A program made the position numbers and the translations under genes. Below are positions 27,132-36,763 of a DNA stretch of 64,000 nucleotides, piece by piece. The notes beneath the pieces were generated by a model that was given only the letters and a program-made list of their open reading frames with translations, was not told where the DNA came from and made no database searches. The stretch covers positions 1,054,001-1,118,000 of the forward strand of contig NZ_CP151087.1 in NCBI RefSeq assembly GCF_038396785.1. The letters run 5' to 3'. Source of the stretch: Sphingobacterium thalpophilum (GTDB lineage Bacteria; Bacteroidota; Bacteroidia; Sphingobacteriales; Sphingobacteriaceae). Numbering within the stretch: position 1 is the stretch's first letter; each line of letters opens with the position of its first letter.

Positions 27132-28681
27132 ATGAAAAAAAATGCTTCCGGCATCAACAATTCAAAGCAACGTATTGAAAACAAGAACAATGATTTAGAT
27201 CTTTATCTAAAAGCATTGAATTCTGCCTATTCGGGTATTATAATTACAGACAATCTGCAGTATGATAATCCCATCATTTATTGCAATAAAGCTTTCTATA
27301 CCATCAGTGGTTATGCCCACGATGAAATTATTGGCCACAACTGCCGATTTTTACAGGCTCAGGACCGTTCGCAAGCCGATCGTAAGATTATCAAAGAAGC
27401 AATTGAACGCGGCGAAGAATGTAAGATTGAAATTCGAAATTATCGTAAGGATGGAACGCTTTTCTGGAACGAACTTTTTATTTCACCAGTGAAGAATGAA
27501 GAAGGTCAGGTAACTCATTTTATTGGTGTTCAAAATGATATCAGTGATCGAAAAAAAGCGGAGCATGATCTTCGGGAAGAGAAGTCCCATGTGGAGCTCA
27601 AAATACAGCAAAGAACCAAAGAACTTCAAGATAAAGAAAGCTTTCTGTCCAGTATTATTGAAACAGTACGAGAAAGTCTCTTGGTACTCGATGCCAATTA
27701 CATCGTCCTGAGCGCCAATAGACATTTTTTAAACTCGTTTAAAGTCACCACAGAAGAAACGGTAGGAAAACTATTATTTGACCTTGGTAATCAGCAGTGG
27801 GATATTTCTTCGTTAAAAGAGATGCTCACTCAGATATTGCCCACCAATAACCCGGTTATCGATTATGAGGTAGACCATATCTTTCCTCATATTGGTCGAA
27901 AAGTCATGCTGCTAAACGCTTATCGTGTTGAATTCGAGGGCCAGTACAAAGACCGGATCCTGATTGCCATCGAAGATATCACAGAAAAGAAAGAGCAGGA
28001 TCGGCGTAAAGATGATTTCCTGTCGATTGCGAGCCACGAACTTAAGACACCGCTCACAACAATTAAAGGTCTCTTCCAGATCTTGCAGCGATTGAGTGCT
28101 GAAAACACCGATCCAAAGTATGTCTCAACTTTAGATAAAATCACAGCTTATATCGATCGCTTGAATCTGTTGATTTCAAAACTCTTAGATACGTCTAAGA
28201 TTCAATCTGGCAATCTTGAATTGCACATGGACCCTTTTGAGATCGATAAGACCATTCAAGATGCCGTTGAAAGCATGCGATTGGCGGCACCTGATTCTGA
28301 CATCCTCCTTATAGGAAATACAGGTAGTATCGTCGAGGGCGACGAGCTTCAGATTATCCAAGTGCAGAACAATCTGCTATCGAATGCAATTAAATATTCA
28401 CCCGAGTCGAAAAAAGTTGAAGTTAGTATCACAGGGTAGCCAACTTTGTTAAAATCTCGGTACGTGATTATGGTATGGGCATAAACTATCAGGATAGACT
28501 AAAAATTTTCGAACGATTTTTTCGCGTCAGCCATATACAGAAAAAGTTTCCGGGTTTAGGCATCGGGCTCTATGTTTCGCATGAGATTATCTTACACCAC
28601 AAAGGAACACTTTGGGTCGAAAGCGAGCCAGGAGAAGGATCCACATTTAATTTCACATTACCCATTGTAATCAACAAATAA
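27132..28681 (+). pseudogene. LOV-domain (blue-light) sensor histidine kinase, -1 frameshift near the ATPase domain
   Basis: Residues 25-145 are a LOV domain: ITDNLQYDNPIIYCNKAF, the flavin-adduct motif GHNCRFLQ with Cys71, NYRKDGTLFWNELFISPV and HFIGVQNDISDRKKAE. A coiled coil and a second PAS domain follow (about 165-290), then the HisKA box FLSIASHELKTPLTT. The N box NNLLSNAIKYSP is in frame. A TAG at 28437-28439 comes where GGG (28434-28436) should probably be GGGG. One added G restores ANFVKISVRDYGMG and FPGLGIGLYVSHEI to a stop at 28681, giving 516 residues. A receiver gene starts 5 bases later. Either the kinase is broken or this is a read error. Confidence 0.88.
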
Positions 28682-28686
28682 AAAAT

Positions 28687-29052
28687 ATGCAGCCTAAAAA
28701 GATAATGATCTGTGATGACGACCGAGGAATACTCGAGATGCTGGAGCTATTTTTAGAACTAGAAGGATATAATGTCATATGTGAAATAAATAGCACACAC
28801 CTGACAAAGCAATTAATTTCGCATAAGCCGGACCTCTTGCTGCTAGACCTCTGGATGCCCATAATTTCTGGTGACCAGCTGATTAAAATTATCCGCAGTA
28901 CACCCGAAATTAAAGAAACACCTATCATTGTGCTATCGGCAAGCGTCGATGGACCTGAAATCGCCGGGAGCTTAGGCGCAAATGCCTTTATCGCCAAACC
29001 CTTTGATTTAACCGATATCACGGATAAAATTAATAGCATACTGAAAAACTAG
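28687..29052 (+). CDS. Single-domain response regulator partnered with the LOV kinase
   Basis: The 121-residue CheY-like receiver has no output domain. The acidic triad (ICDDDRGIL), the phosphorylated Asp in LLLLDLWMP, the Ser in VLSAS and the Lys in IAKPFDL are all present. It starts 5 bases after the kinase stop, so it is the most likely phosphate acceptor. Single-domain receivers usually act by protein-protein contact or as relay intermediates. A strong hairpin follows at 29081-29114 and separates it from the convergent receiver gene. Confidence 0.92.
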   Translation: MQPKKIMICDDDRGILEMLELFLELEGYNVICEINSTHLTKQLISHKPDLLLLDLWMPIISGDQLIKIIRSTPEIKETPIIVLSASVDGPEIAGSLGANAFIAKPFDLTDITDKINSILKN

Positions 29053-29080
29053 CCGGCAAGTACACGCTGGCTAGTCATAC

Positions 29081-29114
29081 ATAAAAGCACTTTGTGAAGA
29101 AAAAGTGCTTTTAT
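29081..29114. terminator. Bidirectional terminator between two convergent receiver genes
   Basis: A 13-bp perfect stem (ATAAAAGCACTTT, 29081-29093, and complement 29102-29114) has an 8-base loop and A/T-rich ends, so it can serve both strands. A second short dyad, ACTAGCC...GGCTAGT, sits just before it. Confidence 0.8.
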
Positions 29115-29145
29115 GCAGCTGATGTGATCATCTCAAGACAAACGC

Positions 29146-29508
29146 TTACGCTTGGCCCAATTTATCCACGAGAAGTAATATATCGTCCAGTTCAAATGGT
29201 TTGGCCAAAAAAGCGTCGGCTCCACATGCAGAAGCAAGCTGCTTCCCACGCGAACTCGCAGACATCATGATCACCGGAATATTTTGATGTTTTTCTGAAC
29301 TCCGGAGTTCACGAAGGATATCGCCACCTGACAACCATGGCATTTCAATATCCAATAGTATAATATCAGGGTCAATTTCTTCGACAGAAGCAATTAGTTC
29401 TCTGCTTTTTGACACTAAATAAACCTCTCTAAATTCATTCTTTAGAGCCAGCTCCAAAACGTGAAGGATGGTGGCATCATCATCACAAACAACAATTTTC
29501 TTTTTCAT
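29146..29508 (-). CDS. Single-domain response regulator partnered with the bacteriophytochrome
   Basis: The 120-residue receiver domain starts at the ATG at 29508 (MKKKIVVCDDD); the frame continues up to a GTG at 29529 but the ATG is more natural. It has VCDDDATIL, the phospho-Asp in IILLDIEMP, MMSASSRG and FLAKPFEL. It lies 170 bases after the phytochrome kinase stop on the same strand, the usual place for a phytochrome response regulator. A decayed relative is visible at 56018-56132. It is convergent with the LOV-associated receiver. Confidence 0.9.
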   Translation of the reverse strand: MKKKIVVCDDDATILHVLELALKNEFREVYLVSKSRELIASVEEIDPDIILLDIEMPWLSGGDILRELRSSEKHQNIPVIMMSASSRGKQLASACGADAFLAKPFELDDILLLVDKLGQA

Positions 29509-29678
29509 TTTTTGATTGTTTAAAAACACCGCAATGATTGAAAAATATGGTCTTGTGAGGGGATTAAAAATATAGACCTAAGCTGGGCAGATTGTTGGTT
29601 ACCAAACCGTTTATATAATCTTTCTTTGAGATTTTACAAGATAGACAATTTATTGGATAAAAGTCTACGCTCCTTTGT

Positions 29679-31880
29679 TTAAGATACTAAATGCATACGA
29701 TCTGCTTCAGGTATATCTTTGAAGACGACTGAAAATGTAGTACCGACATCTAATTCGCTTTCTACATGAATAGCTGCGTTGAGCTTACTTGCAATTTGTT
29801 TAACAATGGAAAGGCCCACCCCCGAACCTTCAAAACCTTCTGAGTTGGCCATTCGGGCAAAGATTTCAAAAATTTTGTCGCCCTCCTTCAAATCAATTCC
29901 GATTCCATTATCCTTGATATCATACCGGACCGTATTTCCTTGCCGCATGCTCTTAACGGAAACTTGCGGGTTTTGCCTTTTGCTGCTGTATTTTATGGCA
30001 TTGCCAACAAGATTCAGAAATAATTGATAGATCAGTGTTCTCTCTCCCAAAACAGGTAGTGTTTCGCCCATTGTAAATTCTAAATGAGGAACCTTGTATT
30101 GCTGTTTGCAATTTTCAACGATATTGACAATCTTGGACTGTGGATTAATTGGTTCAAACACAAAGTCTACATGATTTACCTTCGACATTTGATAGACTTT
30201 ATCCATCATATCCCGCATCAGCTGCGTCCCCTCCAAGATATTTTTCATTGACTTTGCAAGCAGTTCGTCAGAGATGTCTTTTTTATGGAGCAACATTTGT
30301 GCAGTGAGCTGTATCGTCGTCAGCGGATTTTTAAGATCATGTGTCAATGTGTAGCCAAAAGTATCAAGCGCATTATTAGAGCGCACCAGTTTCTTGTTCA
30401 ATTCATCAATCTCTCCACCACGTTGTGCTACTGCTTGCTGAATAATGTGTGTTATATCTTCAATAAAAGCGAGTTCAGAAGATTGCCATTTTTCGGCTTT
30501 TCCCTTCGTAATCTTTTTCCAAGCCTCGAAAGATGAACGTGGCGAAGGAAAGGTGATCTTTCGATCTTCGTCAACCTGCATCACTTTTTCCGGCTTCCCT
30601 GCCCAGGTCTCTTCGATCAGACGTTCTTTTCTAAAGACATATAAGTACCAGTTATTTGCGGGCAGAATACTGATGCGCAATACACCAGCATACATCTCAA
30701 CATCTTTGGAAGAACCATCACACTTAAATCTATCTGTCGCAAAAAACTCTGCATTGGCTATTTGTTTATCAATTTCTCGGAACATTTGTTTATCAGGCAC
30801 CTCACCAACCATCATGATTGCGCGATCACGTTTAATGATTAGCCCCTGCCCGTTCATTACCTCCATAATACGCACGGCATACTTTTCCAACACGTCATAC
30901 AAGTCGCGCTTGACCAACAAATCACTTTTTAGATCATGCTTCAGCTGTGATAGATTTTTCTGAACTTTCACCTGTTTCTTCTGAAAATCTGCCAGATAAT
31001 TGTTCACAGCGTATTGTGTAAGAAAGGTACATAGATGGCGCTGTGAAAGATCGACATGCATTGGCTCCCGGTTCTGACATGCTACAAGCCCCCAAAGCTC
31101 ATCGTCCACGATAATGCTAAAACTTGCACTCGCCTTTACGCCGGCATTTTTAAGGTATTGCAAATGCATGGGTGAAAGTGCCCGAAGGCTGCAGCGTGTA
31201 AGATCGAGAGCATGGGCGCTCCGCCCCATTAGCGGGATCGCTTCCGCATTGACATCCGCCGTATGGCGGGCTTGAAAAATACGGTAAAGCTCGCGCGCCT
31301 GTGCCGGAATATCGAATTCCGGATAACGGTAATTCATCAACGATTCCAGATCCGCCGTCTTGCTCTCTGCAATAACTTGTCCACTATTATCTTCCAAAAA
31401 GCGATACACCATCACTCTATCATAGTGGATGATGTCCTTAATCAATTCAGTCAATGCCTGCCAGCAAGAGTTGCCCCCGCTACGGTCATCTAAATGCTTG
31501 GCATAATAATATAATTTAGTGGTTTTGACAGCAAGCGGATTGCAGGCCTCTATTTCAAGATAAATTTTGCCATCATACCTATAGAGACTTAAAAAATAAT
31601 CGTTAGCATGGATAGCTACACGATCGGCATACCTGGCAAACATGCTGTCTGAAATAGCATGTTCTATGCTCTCTCCACGAAGTTCAAAAGATGGAACAAT
31701 CCGATGAAGAACATCGTCCACTGTCATGCCGAGCATTTCGGAGTATTCTTCACCTGCAATAGCTGCACAGTTTTCACTTACCGCAATACACTTATCGTCT
31801 TCAAAGATAAATAAATACCCAAAAGACTGTATATTTCCACACAGGTGAATTTTTTCCTCATGACAATTGATTTCACGCAT
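29679..31880 (-). CDS. Bacteriophytochrome sensor histidine kinase (PAS-GAF-PHY-HisKA-ATPase)
   Basis: The 733-residue photoreceptor kinase has Cys6 in INCHEEKIHL at the position of the biliverdin-linking cysteine. The GAF pocket can be aligned by spacing to the Deinococcus protein: Tyr159, Asp190 in FDIPAQARELY, His239 in SPMHLQYL and Tyr242 match. The later pocket histidine (DrBphP His290) is Gln269 in VACQN. The PHY tongue shows WAGKPEK and PSPRSSFEAW. The kinase has His514 in THDLKNPL, NLVGNAIKYSS, DNGIGID and GVGLSIVKQ. It should sense red/far-red light in the cytoplasm and pass phosphate to the receiver at 29146-29508. No haem oxygenase gene for biliverdin is present in the window. Confidence 0.94.
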   Translation of the reverse strand: MREINCHEEKIHLCGNIQSFGYLFIFEDDKCIAVSENCAAIAGEEYSEMLGMTVDDVLHRIVPSFELRGESIEHAISDSMFARYADRVAIHANDYFLSLYRYDGKIYLEIEACNPLAVKTTKLYYYAKHLDDRSGGNSCWQALTELIKDIIHYDRVMVYRFLEDNSGQVIAESKTADLESLMNYRYPEFDIPAQARELYRIFQARHTADVNAEAIPLMGRSAHALDLTRCSLRALSPMHLQYLKNAGVKASASFSIIVDDELWGLVACQNREPMHVDLSQRHLCTFLTQYAVNNYLADFQKKQVKVQKNLSQLKHDLKSDLLVKRDLYDVLEKYAVRIMEVMNGQGLIIKRDRAIMMVGEVPDKQMFREIDKQIANAEFFATDRFKCDGSSKDVEMYAGVLRISILPANNWYLYVFRKERLIEETWAGKPEKVMQVDEDRKITFPSPRSSFEAWKKITKGKAEKWQSSELAFIEDITHIIQQAVAQRGGEIDELNKKLVRSNNALDTFGYTLTHDLKNPLTTIQLTAQMLLHKKDISDELLAKSMKNILEGTQLMRDMMDKVYQMSKVNHVDFVFEPINPQSKIVNIVENCKQQYKVPHLEFTMGETLPVLGERTLIYQLFLNLVGNAIKYSSKRQNPQVSVKSMRQGNTVRYDIKDNGIGIDLKEGDKIFEIFARMANSEGFEGSGVGLSIVKQIASKLNAAIHVESELDVGTTFSVVFKDIPEADRMHLVS

Positions 31881-32252
31881 AAAGTTACTGATCTATTAAA
31901 TAAAAATATGGTAAAATCAACAGTACTATACTCCATCAATACTATCATATGTCACTAAATTAGTAAAATATTTTGACCTATCGAAATGTGCATCTTTCAC
32001 TTTAAACCTGAAGAAAAACGAACTAAATAGCTACTGCCGGCCCGATTTTCGAGCTCATTCACAAAATCCTTCTCCAATAATGGATATCATAATGCGGAAT
32101 AAAAACGGCATTCCCAACAGATAACAATTCTATACGATGTATCAACGAAAAGATGTGTGGTGTTAACAGGAAATCGAATTCGGCCAATGCTAAACTATTG
32201 TGTCGGTGGTAATCAGCTTTGATAGGTTAAGCACAAGCTATCCCGCATATTG

Positions 32253-32306
32253 AGCAATGCCAACAAAAATGTCAGCTGATCATCTCAGATTTTTGTTGGC
32301 ATTGCT
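32253..32306. repeat. 18-bp perfect inverted repeat across the 3' end of the BCCT gene
   Basis: AGCAATGCCAACAAAAAT (32253-32270) is repeated in inverted form at 32289-32306 with an 18-base spacer holding the BCCT stop codon. One arm is therefore coding. No long T-run follows on the minus strand, so it may be a processing or stabilising hairpin, or an atypical terminator. The region 31881-32252 shows no gene. Confidence 0.75.
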
Positions 32307-34286
32307 ACTAATAAACATTTCATTTTTTTCTTCTGAAATTATTTCTAAAAAGCGCTCATAGTGCTTCAAAACATCACTTATCAGCTCATTTTTTGTAAAG
32401 TACTGAATATCATAACCCTCACGAGCATCTCCAAAATAAGATTTCGGAAAATAAGTTTTCTTATCGGCTATATCAGGGAGATTTTCTTCTTCGACGACAT
32501 AATCGGACACCACTTTAAACTGATTTTTGACCCCATATATAAAATTGTTGATTAGGTCGTGTCGGATTTCAATCGCTATCCGATTTGGTTTATCCGACTC
32601 ATGAATCTTTGATTCAATACCATTCTCCTTAAACTCAGCCTGCAAATCTTCGAACGCTGCCTTCACTGTACTCCTCATAAATTCATCGACCGACTCACGG
32701 CTTTTAAAAGAAACAATCTGTTGCAGGCGATCTTTCCAAAATTCGCCCGACCAGGGCACAGTACTCACCGACAAATCACGCTCATAATAACTTCGGTCAA
32801 TCGTCAATGCTTTTACCAAACTGACGCAAAAAAGCAACATGATAATTGAAAATGGCAATGCTGTTATAAGTGTCATAGTTTGTAATGCCTGCAGTCCACC
32901 CGTGTTCAATAACATGAGCGCTAAGATGGCCAACAAAGCGCCCCAAAAAACCATTTGCCATTTTGGGGACTTTGGAGCATTCTTGGTAGCAATACTATTC
33001 ATAACAAATATGCCCGAATCAGCCGAGGTTACAAAAAAGATAATAATAATAAGGATAACCAGATAACTGACAATTTCCGATAAAGGCAAGTAGTCTAAAA
33101 ATCGAAACATCAAGGCATCTGGATTATCTGCTAAAGAACTCAAAGCGCCTTTAGCGATATTAATATCAAACCACATGGCACTATTTCCAAAAACAGACAT
33201 CCAGATAAAATTAAATATGGTCGGAATAATAAGTACCGCAGCAATAAATTCACGAATGGTCCGCCCTTTGGAGATTTTAGCAATAAACAGCCCCACATAG
33301 GGAGACCATGATATCCACCAGGCCCAGTATAGAATTGTCCAGTTATAAAACCAGGGTAATGTTGCCTCGTCATAAACATGTGTATCAAAAGTCAAACTAA
33401 AGAAATTGTTTACATAATTGCCTATTCCTTCTGTAAAACTGCCAATAAGGTAAACTGTAGGTCCAAGGAAAAGAACAAATAGCAACAGAATAATAACAGT
33501 TAGTATATTGATATTACTTAATATCTTTACACCTTTATCGACCCCTGAAGTGGCAGATAAAACAGCCAACAGCGTTAACACGCCAACAATCATGATCTGA
33601 TAGGTAAAATTATTATCGGGTACTAGCCCCAGGGTCTGCAAGCCAGCATTTACTTGAACCACTCCGAACCCCAACGTAGTCGTGATACCGAAAAATGTAC
33701 TGCAAAGTGCAAATACATCAATCGCATTACCCCATTTTCCATTGATTTTGTTTTTCAATAAAGGATAGAAGCAACTACGAAGTGAAAGCGGAAGCCGATA
33801 GCGGTATGCAAAATATGATAATGCCAAACCGACCACACCATAAATTGCCCAAGCATGTATACCCCAATGAAAAAAAGTATACAGCTGCGCATTTTTGGCT
33901 CGGTTAATATAGTGATTACCGGCAAAAGCCTCGGTCGAAAAATGTTGCATCGGCTCTGCGACACTGAAATACATCAATCCGATTCCCATACCTGCAGCAA
34001 ATAACATAGAAATCCAAGAAAAGAAAGAATACTCGGGCTTACTGTCGTTACTTCCGAGCTTGATATTACCAAACTTGCTAAACATGAGGTAAACCAGGAA
34101 AATGACAAAAAGTGTCACAGCCCAGACATATACCCAATTGAGGTTCACAAAGATAAACTGTTTTATTGTATCTAGAATATTTACTGTCAACGTTGGAAAA
34201 AACACCGCTAGCAGGCAAACCCCTATTATGAAGAGCAGGCTTGGAATAATGATTCCTTTATTAAATGTCGATTTTGACAAGATCAC
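32280..34286 (-). CDS. BCCT-family (BetT-like) glycine betaine/choline transporter
   Basis: The 668-residue protein has about twelve membrane helices and a hydrophilic C-terminal tail of about 150 residues. BCCT hallmarks include GMGIGLMYFSVAEPMQHF and the signature WTILYWAWWISWSPYVGLFI, then ISKGRTIREF. The long C-terminus is typical of BetT-type carriers, where it senses osmotic stress. The carrier takes up betaine or choline using the sodium or proton gradient. The mscS copy 2 start lies upstream on the same strand and its stop is 74 bases from this start, so one transcript could carry both. Together they cover solute accumulation and emergency release. Confidence 0.94.
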   Translation of the reverse strand: MILSKSTFNKGIIIPSLLFIIGVCLLAVFFPTLTVNILDTIKQFIFVNLNWVYVWAVTLFVIFLVYLMFSKFGNIKLGSNDSKPEYSFFSWISMLFAAGMGIGLMYFSVAEPMQHFSTEAFAGNHYINRAKNAQLYTFFHWGIHAWAIYGVVGLALSYFAYRYRLPLSLRSCFYPLLKNKINGKWGNAIDVFALCSTFFGITTTLGFGVVQVNAGLQTLGLVPDNNFTYQIMIVGVLTLLAVLSATSGVDKGVKILSNINILTVIILLLFVLFLGPTVYLIGSFTEGIGNYVNNFFSLTFDTHVYDEATLPWFYNWTILYWAWWISWSPYVGLFIAKISKGRTIREFIAAVLIIPTIFNFIWMSVFGNSAMWFDINIAKGALSSLADNPDALMFRFLDYLPLSEIVSYLVILIIIIFFVTSADSGIFVMNSIATKNAPKSPKWQMVFWGALLAILALMLLNTGGLQALQTMTLITALPFSIIMLLFCVSLVKALTIDRSYYERDLSVSTVPWSGEFWKDRLQQIVSFKSRESVDEFMRSTVKAAFEDLQAEFKENGIESKIHESDKPNRIAIEIRHDLINNFIYGVKNQFKVVSDYVVEEENLPDIADKKTYFPKSYFGDAREGYDIQYFTKNELISDVLKHYERFLEIISEEKNEMFISSNANKNLR

Positions 34287-34360
34287 TTGAATTAAATTTG
34301 GTTTACATTATGGTCTTTCGACCAATTATTACGTTAATCGTATGCATTATTACGCACAAA

Positions 34361-35209
34361 TCATGCATTGCTGCGAATATGGATATCCCTTTGTGGAAAT
34401 GGTATTTCAATACCAGCTTGATCCAATGCCTCTTTACAATTAATAATCAACTGTTCCTGCATGGTCCAAAAGTTTTCGTTTGACGTGGTGACACGCACCG
34501 AAAGATTAATTGCGCTGTCGCCAAGTTCGGTTACCACAACCTGCGGAGCTGGCTCCTTAAAAGCATAATCATTATTTCGAACCACTTCCATCAGAATTTC
34601 TTTCGCCTGTTTTAAGTCAGCGTTGTAGGCGACACCAATATCGAACCAAGTGCGGCGTGTGCCCAACTGGGTATAATTTGTAATGCTGCTATTAGACAAT
34701 ACCCCATTGGGAACTACCACTTGCTGATTTTGAGGCGTATTTAATTTGGTATTGAAAATATCAATTTCGGTGACCGTACCCGAAACATTTGAACTGGACG
34801 TGATATAATCCCCTACCCGAAAAGGTTTCAATAACAAGATCAGTATTCCACCGGCAAAATTGGATAAGGATCCCTGCAAGGCTAAACCTATGGCTAAACC
34901 TGCAGCTCCAATAATGGCAACAAATGCTGAGGTTTGAACGCCCAACTGTGTGACTACAACGATAAATAATAATATATTTAAAATCCAGCTGATCAGATTA
35001 CTTAAAAAACGCTGCAAGGAGACATCCATCTGCCGGCGTTCGAAAGCCTTATCAATCATGCGCTTGACCAGTCGAATGATCCATGATCCAATTAAATATA
35101 TCAGTAAAGCTGAAATTACGGCAGTAATAATTCGTGGTGCCCAGGCAATGGCTGAGGAAATAAAATTATTCCAATGTTCCTGGACGTCGTTCAATGCTAA
35201 ATTGTTCAT
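34361..35209 (-). CDS. mscS: MscS-type small-conductance mechanosensitive channel, copy 2
   Basis: The 282-residue channel has the same layout as copy 1 at 20818-21666 and about 92% protein identity. It keeps the conserved glycine in KPFRVGDYI. Similarity continues a few tens of bases upstream of the ATG (TTTTATTAAAAATGTAAGG in both), so the duplication included the 5' region. It lies directly upstream of the BCCT betaine transporter on the same strand. The divergent DUF389 gene starts at 35469, with an AT-rich spacer between. Confidence 0.94.
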   Translation of the reverse strand: MNNLALNDVQEHWNNFISSAIAWAPRIITAVISALLIYLIGSWIIRLVKRMIDKAFERRQMDVSLQRFLSNLISWILNILLFIVVVTQLGVQTSAFVAIIGAAGLAIGLALQGSLSNFAGGILILLLKPFRVGDYITSSSNVSGTVTEIDIFNTKLNTPQNQQVVVPNGVLSNSSITNYTQLGTRRTWFDIGVAYNADLKQAKEILMEVVRNNDYAFKEPAPQVVVTELGDSAINLSVRVTTSNENFWTMQEQLIINCKEALDQAGIEIPFPQRDIHIRSNA

Positions 35210-35468
35210 AGTTATATTTTATTAAAAATGTAAGGCGTAGGGCTTAATATATTTATTTATTGTTATAATCACAAATTAATATACCAATGATTATAATTTC
35301 AACAATTAGTTTGCCTAATTGTTTGTTAAAAACCAAAAAACGAAATTTATCTTTTTCAGGTTTGAAAACCTGTAGCTATTATACCACGCTTTTCCAAATA
35401 ATTTGGTCGTATGCTCTATAAGATAAAGGATGTTTACTATATTCGTTTAAATCTAAGGTGAAAAGTGT

Positions 35469-36761
35469 ATGAATAAAATTTTGAGCTTTTTTGATCTGCA
35501 TCAAGGTGAAGAAAAAAAGGAGACGGTATTAGAAAACGTCGTTGCAAACATTTCCTTTCGGGGTTCCAATGCTTGGATCTTGGCCTGTGCTATTGTCATA
35601 GCTTCTGTGGGCTTAAATGTCAACTCAACAGCAGTAATTATTGGAGCTATGTTGATTTCTCCACTTATGGGCCCTATCGTCGGAGCAGGATTCGCATTAG
35701 GAACATTTGATTTTCCTTTGCTTAAAAAATCCATTAAAAATCTACTGATTGCGACAGTCATCAGTCTTGTTGTATCTTTTATCTATTTCCTGCTTAGTCC
35801 ATTCAAAGAAGCCCAATCCGAATTGCTCGCGCGCACATCTCCAAATATTTATGATGTAATGATTGCCATATTTGGTGGCCTCGTGGGCGTTATAGCCATT
35901 ACTCGGGTTGACAAAGGCAATCCAATCCCTGGGGTAGCCATCGCAACAGCCCTTATGCCTCCCCTATGTACAGCGGGCTATGGTCTTGCAATTGGCAATT
36001 TTGCCTATTTTGCAGGGGCATTGTTTTTGTATATTATCAACTGTGTATTTATCTGTATAGCGACTTTTATTATTGTTAAATATTTGCGTTATCCAAAAAC
36101 TCATTATGTAGATCAGCAACGAGAAAAAAGGATTACGCAAAGCATAACAATTATCACGCTAACGCTCGTCATACCAAGTATATATTTTGCTTACAATCTG
36201 CTGCAGGAAAAAAAATACACCAATAAAGTGAAGCAATTTGTACAGCAGGAACTAAGCAACAAAGGGTATACTGTCATTTATGAAAAAATACAGCTCAACA
36301 GTAAACCGAAAAAACTAGAATTAGCCTTTTTGGCAAAAAAGTTCAGTAGTCAAGAGATAAAATCATTGGAACAAACAATGCATACATTCGGAATTGAAAA
36401 CACCAAACTTATTATTCACCAAGATAGCCTGGATTTAAAGTCTAGTATTCTTAGCGAAATAGACAAACGTACCGCAGCTGTCAGTGAGAAAGATCTAACG
36501 ATTCGCGCGTTAAACAACGAACTTACAAAATACCAGGTCGTAAGTCCGGAGCTCGATCGGGATATTAAGGTTCTTTTCCCTGAATTAAATTCATATAGCA
36601 TGGGAATGCAACAGCATTACGCAAAAACCGATAGCGTGGCAAATCTCATTGCATTTATTTATACTTCCCCCGCCGCGTTAACACAAATCCAACAAGATAA
36701 ATTGCAAAAATGGCTAAAAAACCACTTTCCAAAAGACAGTGTCGAAATCATTAAAAGATAG
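35469..36761 (+). CDS. DUF389 / TIGR00341-type membrane protein
   Basis: The 430-residue protein has a cluster of about six membrane helices in residues 30-240. The family core is NSTAVIIGAMLISPLMGPIV, followed by VGAGFALGTFDFPL, and later GVAIATALMPPLCTAGYGLA. The C-terminal 180 residues are soluble, with repeated Lys/Glu-rich segments. The DUF389 family is found near ion and stress genes, but its transport activity is not settled. It ends 2 bases before the convergent KtrA stop, with no room for a separate terminator. Confidence 0.9.
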   Translation: MNKILSFFDLHQGEEKKETVLENVVANISFRGSNAWILACAIVIASVGLNVNSTAVIIGAMLISPLMGPIVGAGFALGTFDFPLLKKSIKNLLIATVISLVVSFIYFLLSPFKEAQSELLARTSPNIYDVMIAIFGGLVGVIAITRVDKGNPIPGVAIATALMPPLCTAGYGLAIGNFAYFAGALFLYIINCVFICIATFIIVKYLRYPKTHYVDQQREKRITQSITIITLTLVIPSIYFAYNLLQEKKYTNKVKQFVQQELSNKGYTVIYEKIQLNSKPKKLELAFLAKKFSSQEIKSLEQTMHTFGIENTKLIIHQDSLDLKSSILSEIDKRTAAVSEKDLTIRALNNELTKYQVVSPELDRDIKVLFPELNSYSMGMQQHYAKTDSVANLIAFIYTSPAALTQIQQDKLQKWLKNHFPKDSVEIIKR

Positions 36762-36763
36762 CA

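Noticed and set aside
30445..30963. 172-codon plus-strand open frame
   Set aside because: It is antisense to the bacteriophytochrome gene, which is complete.
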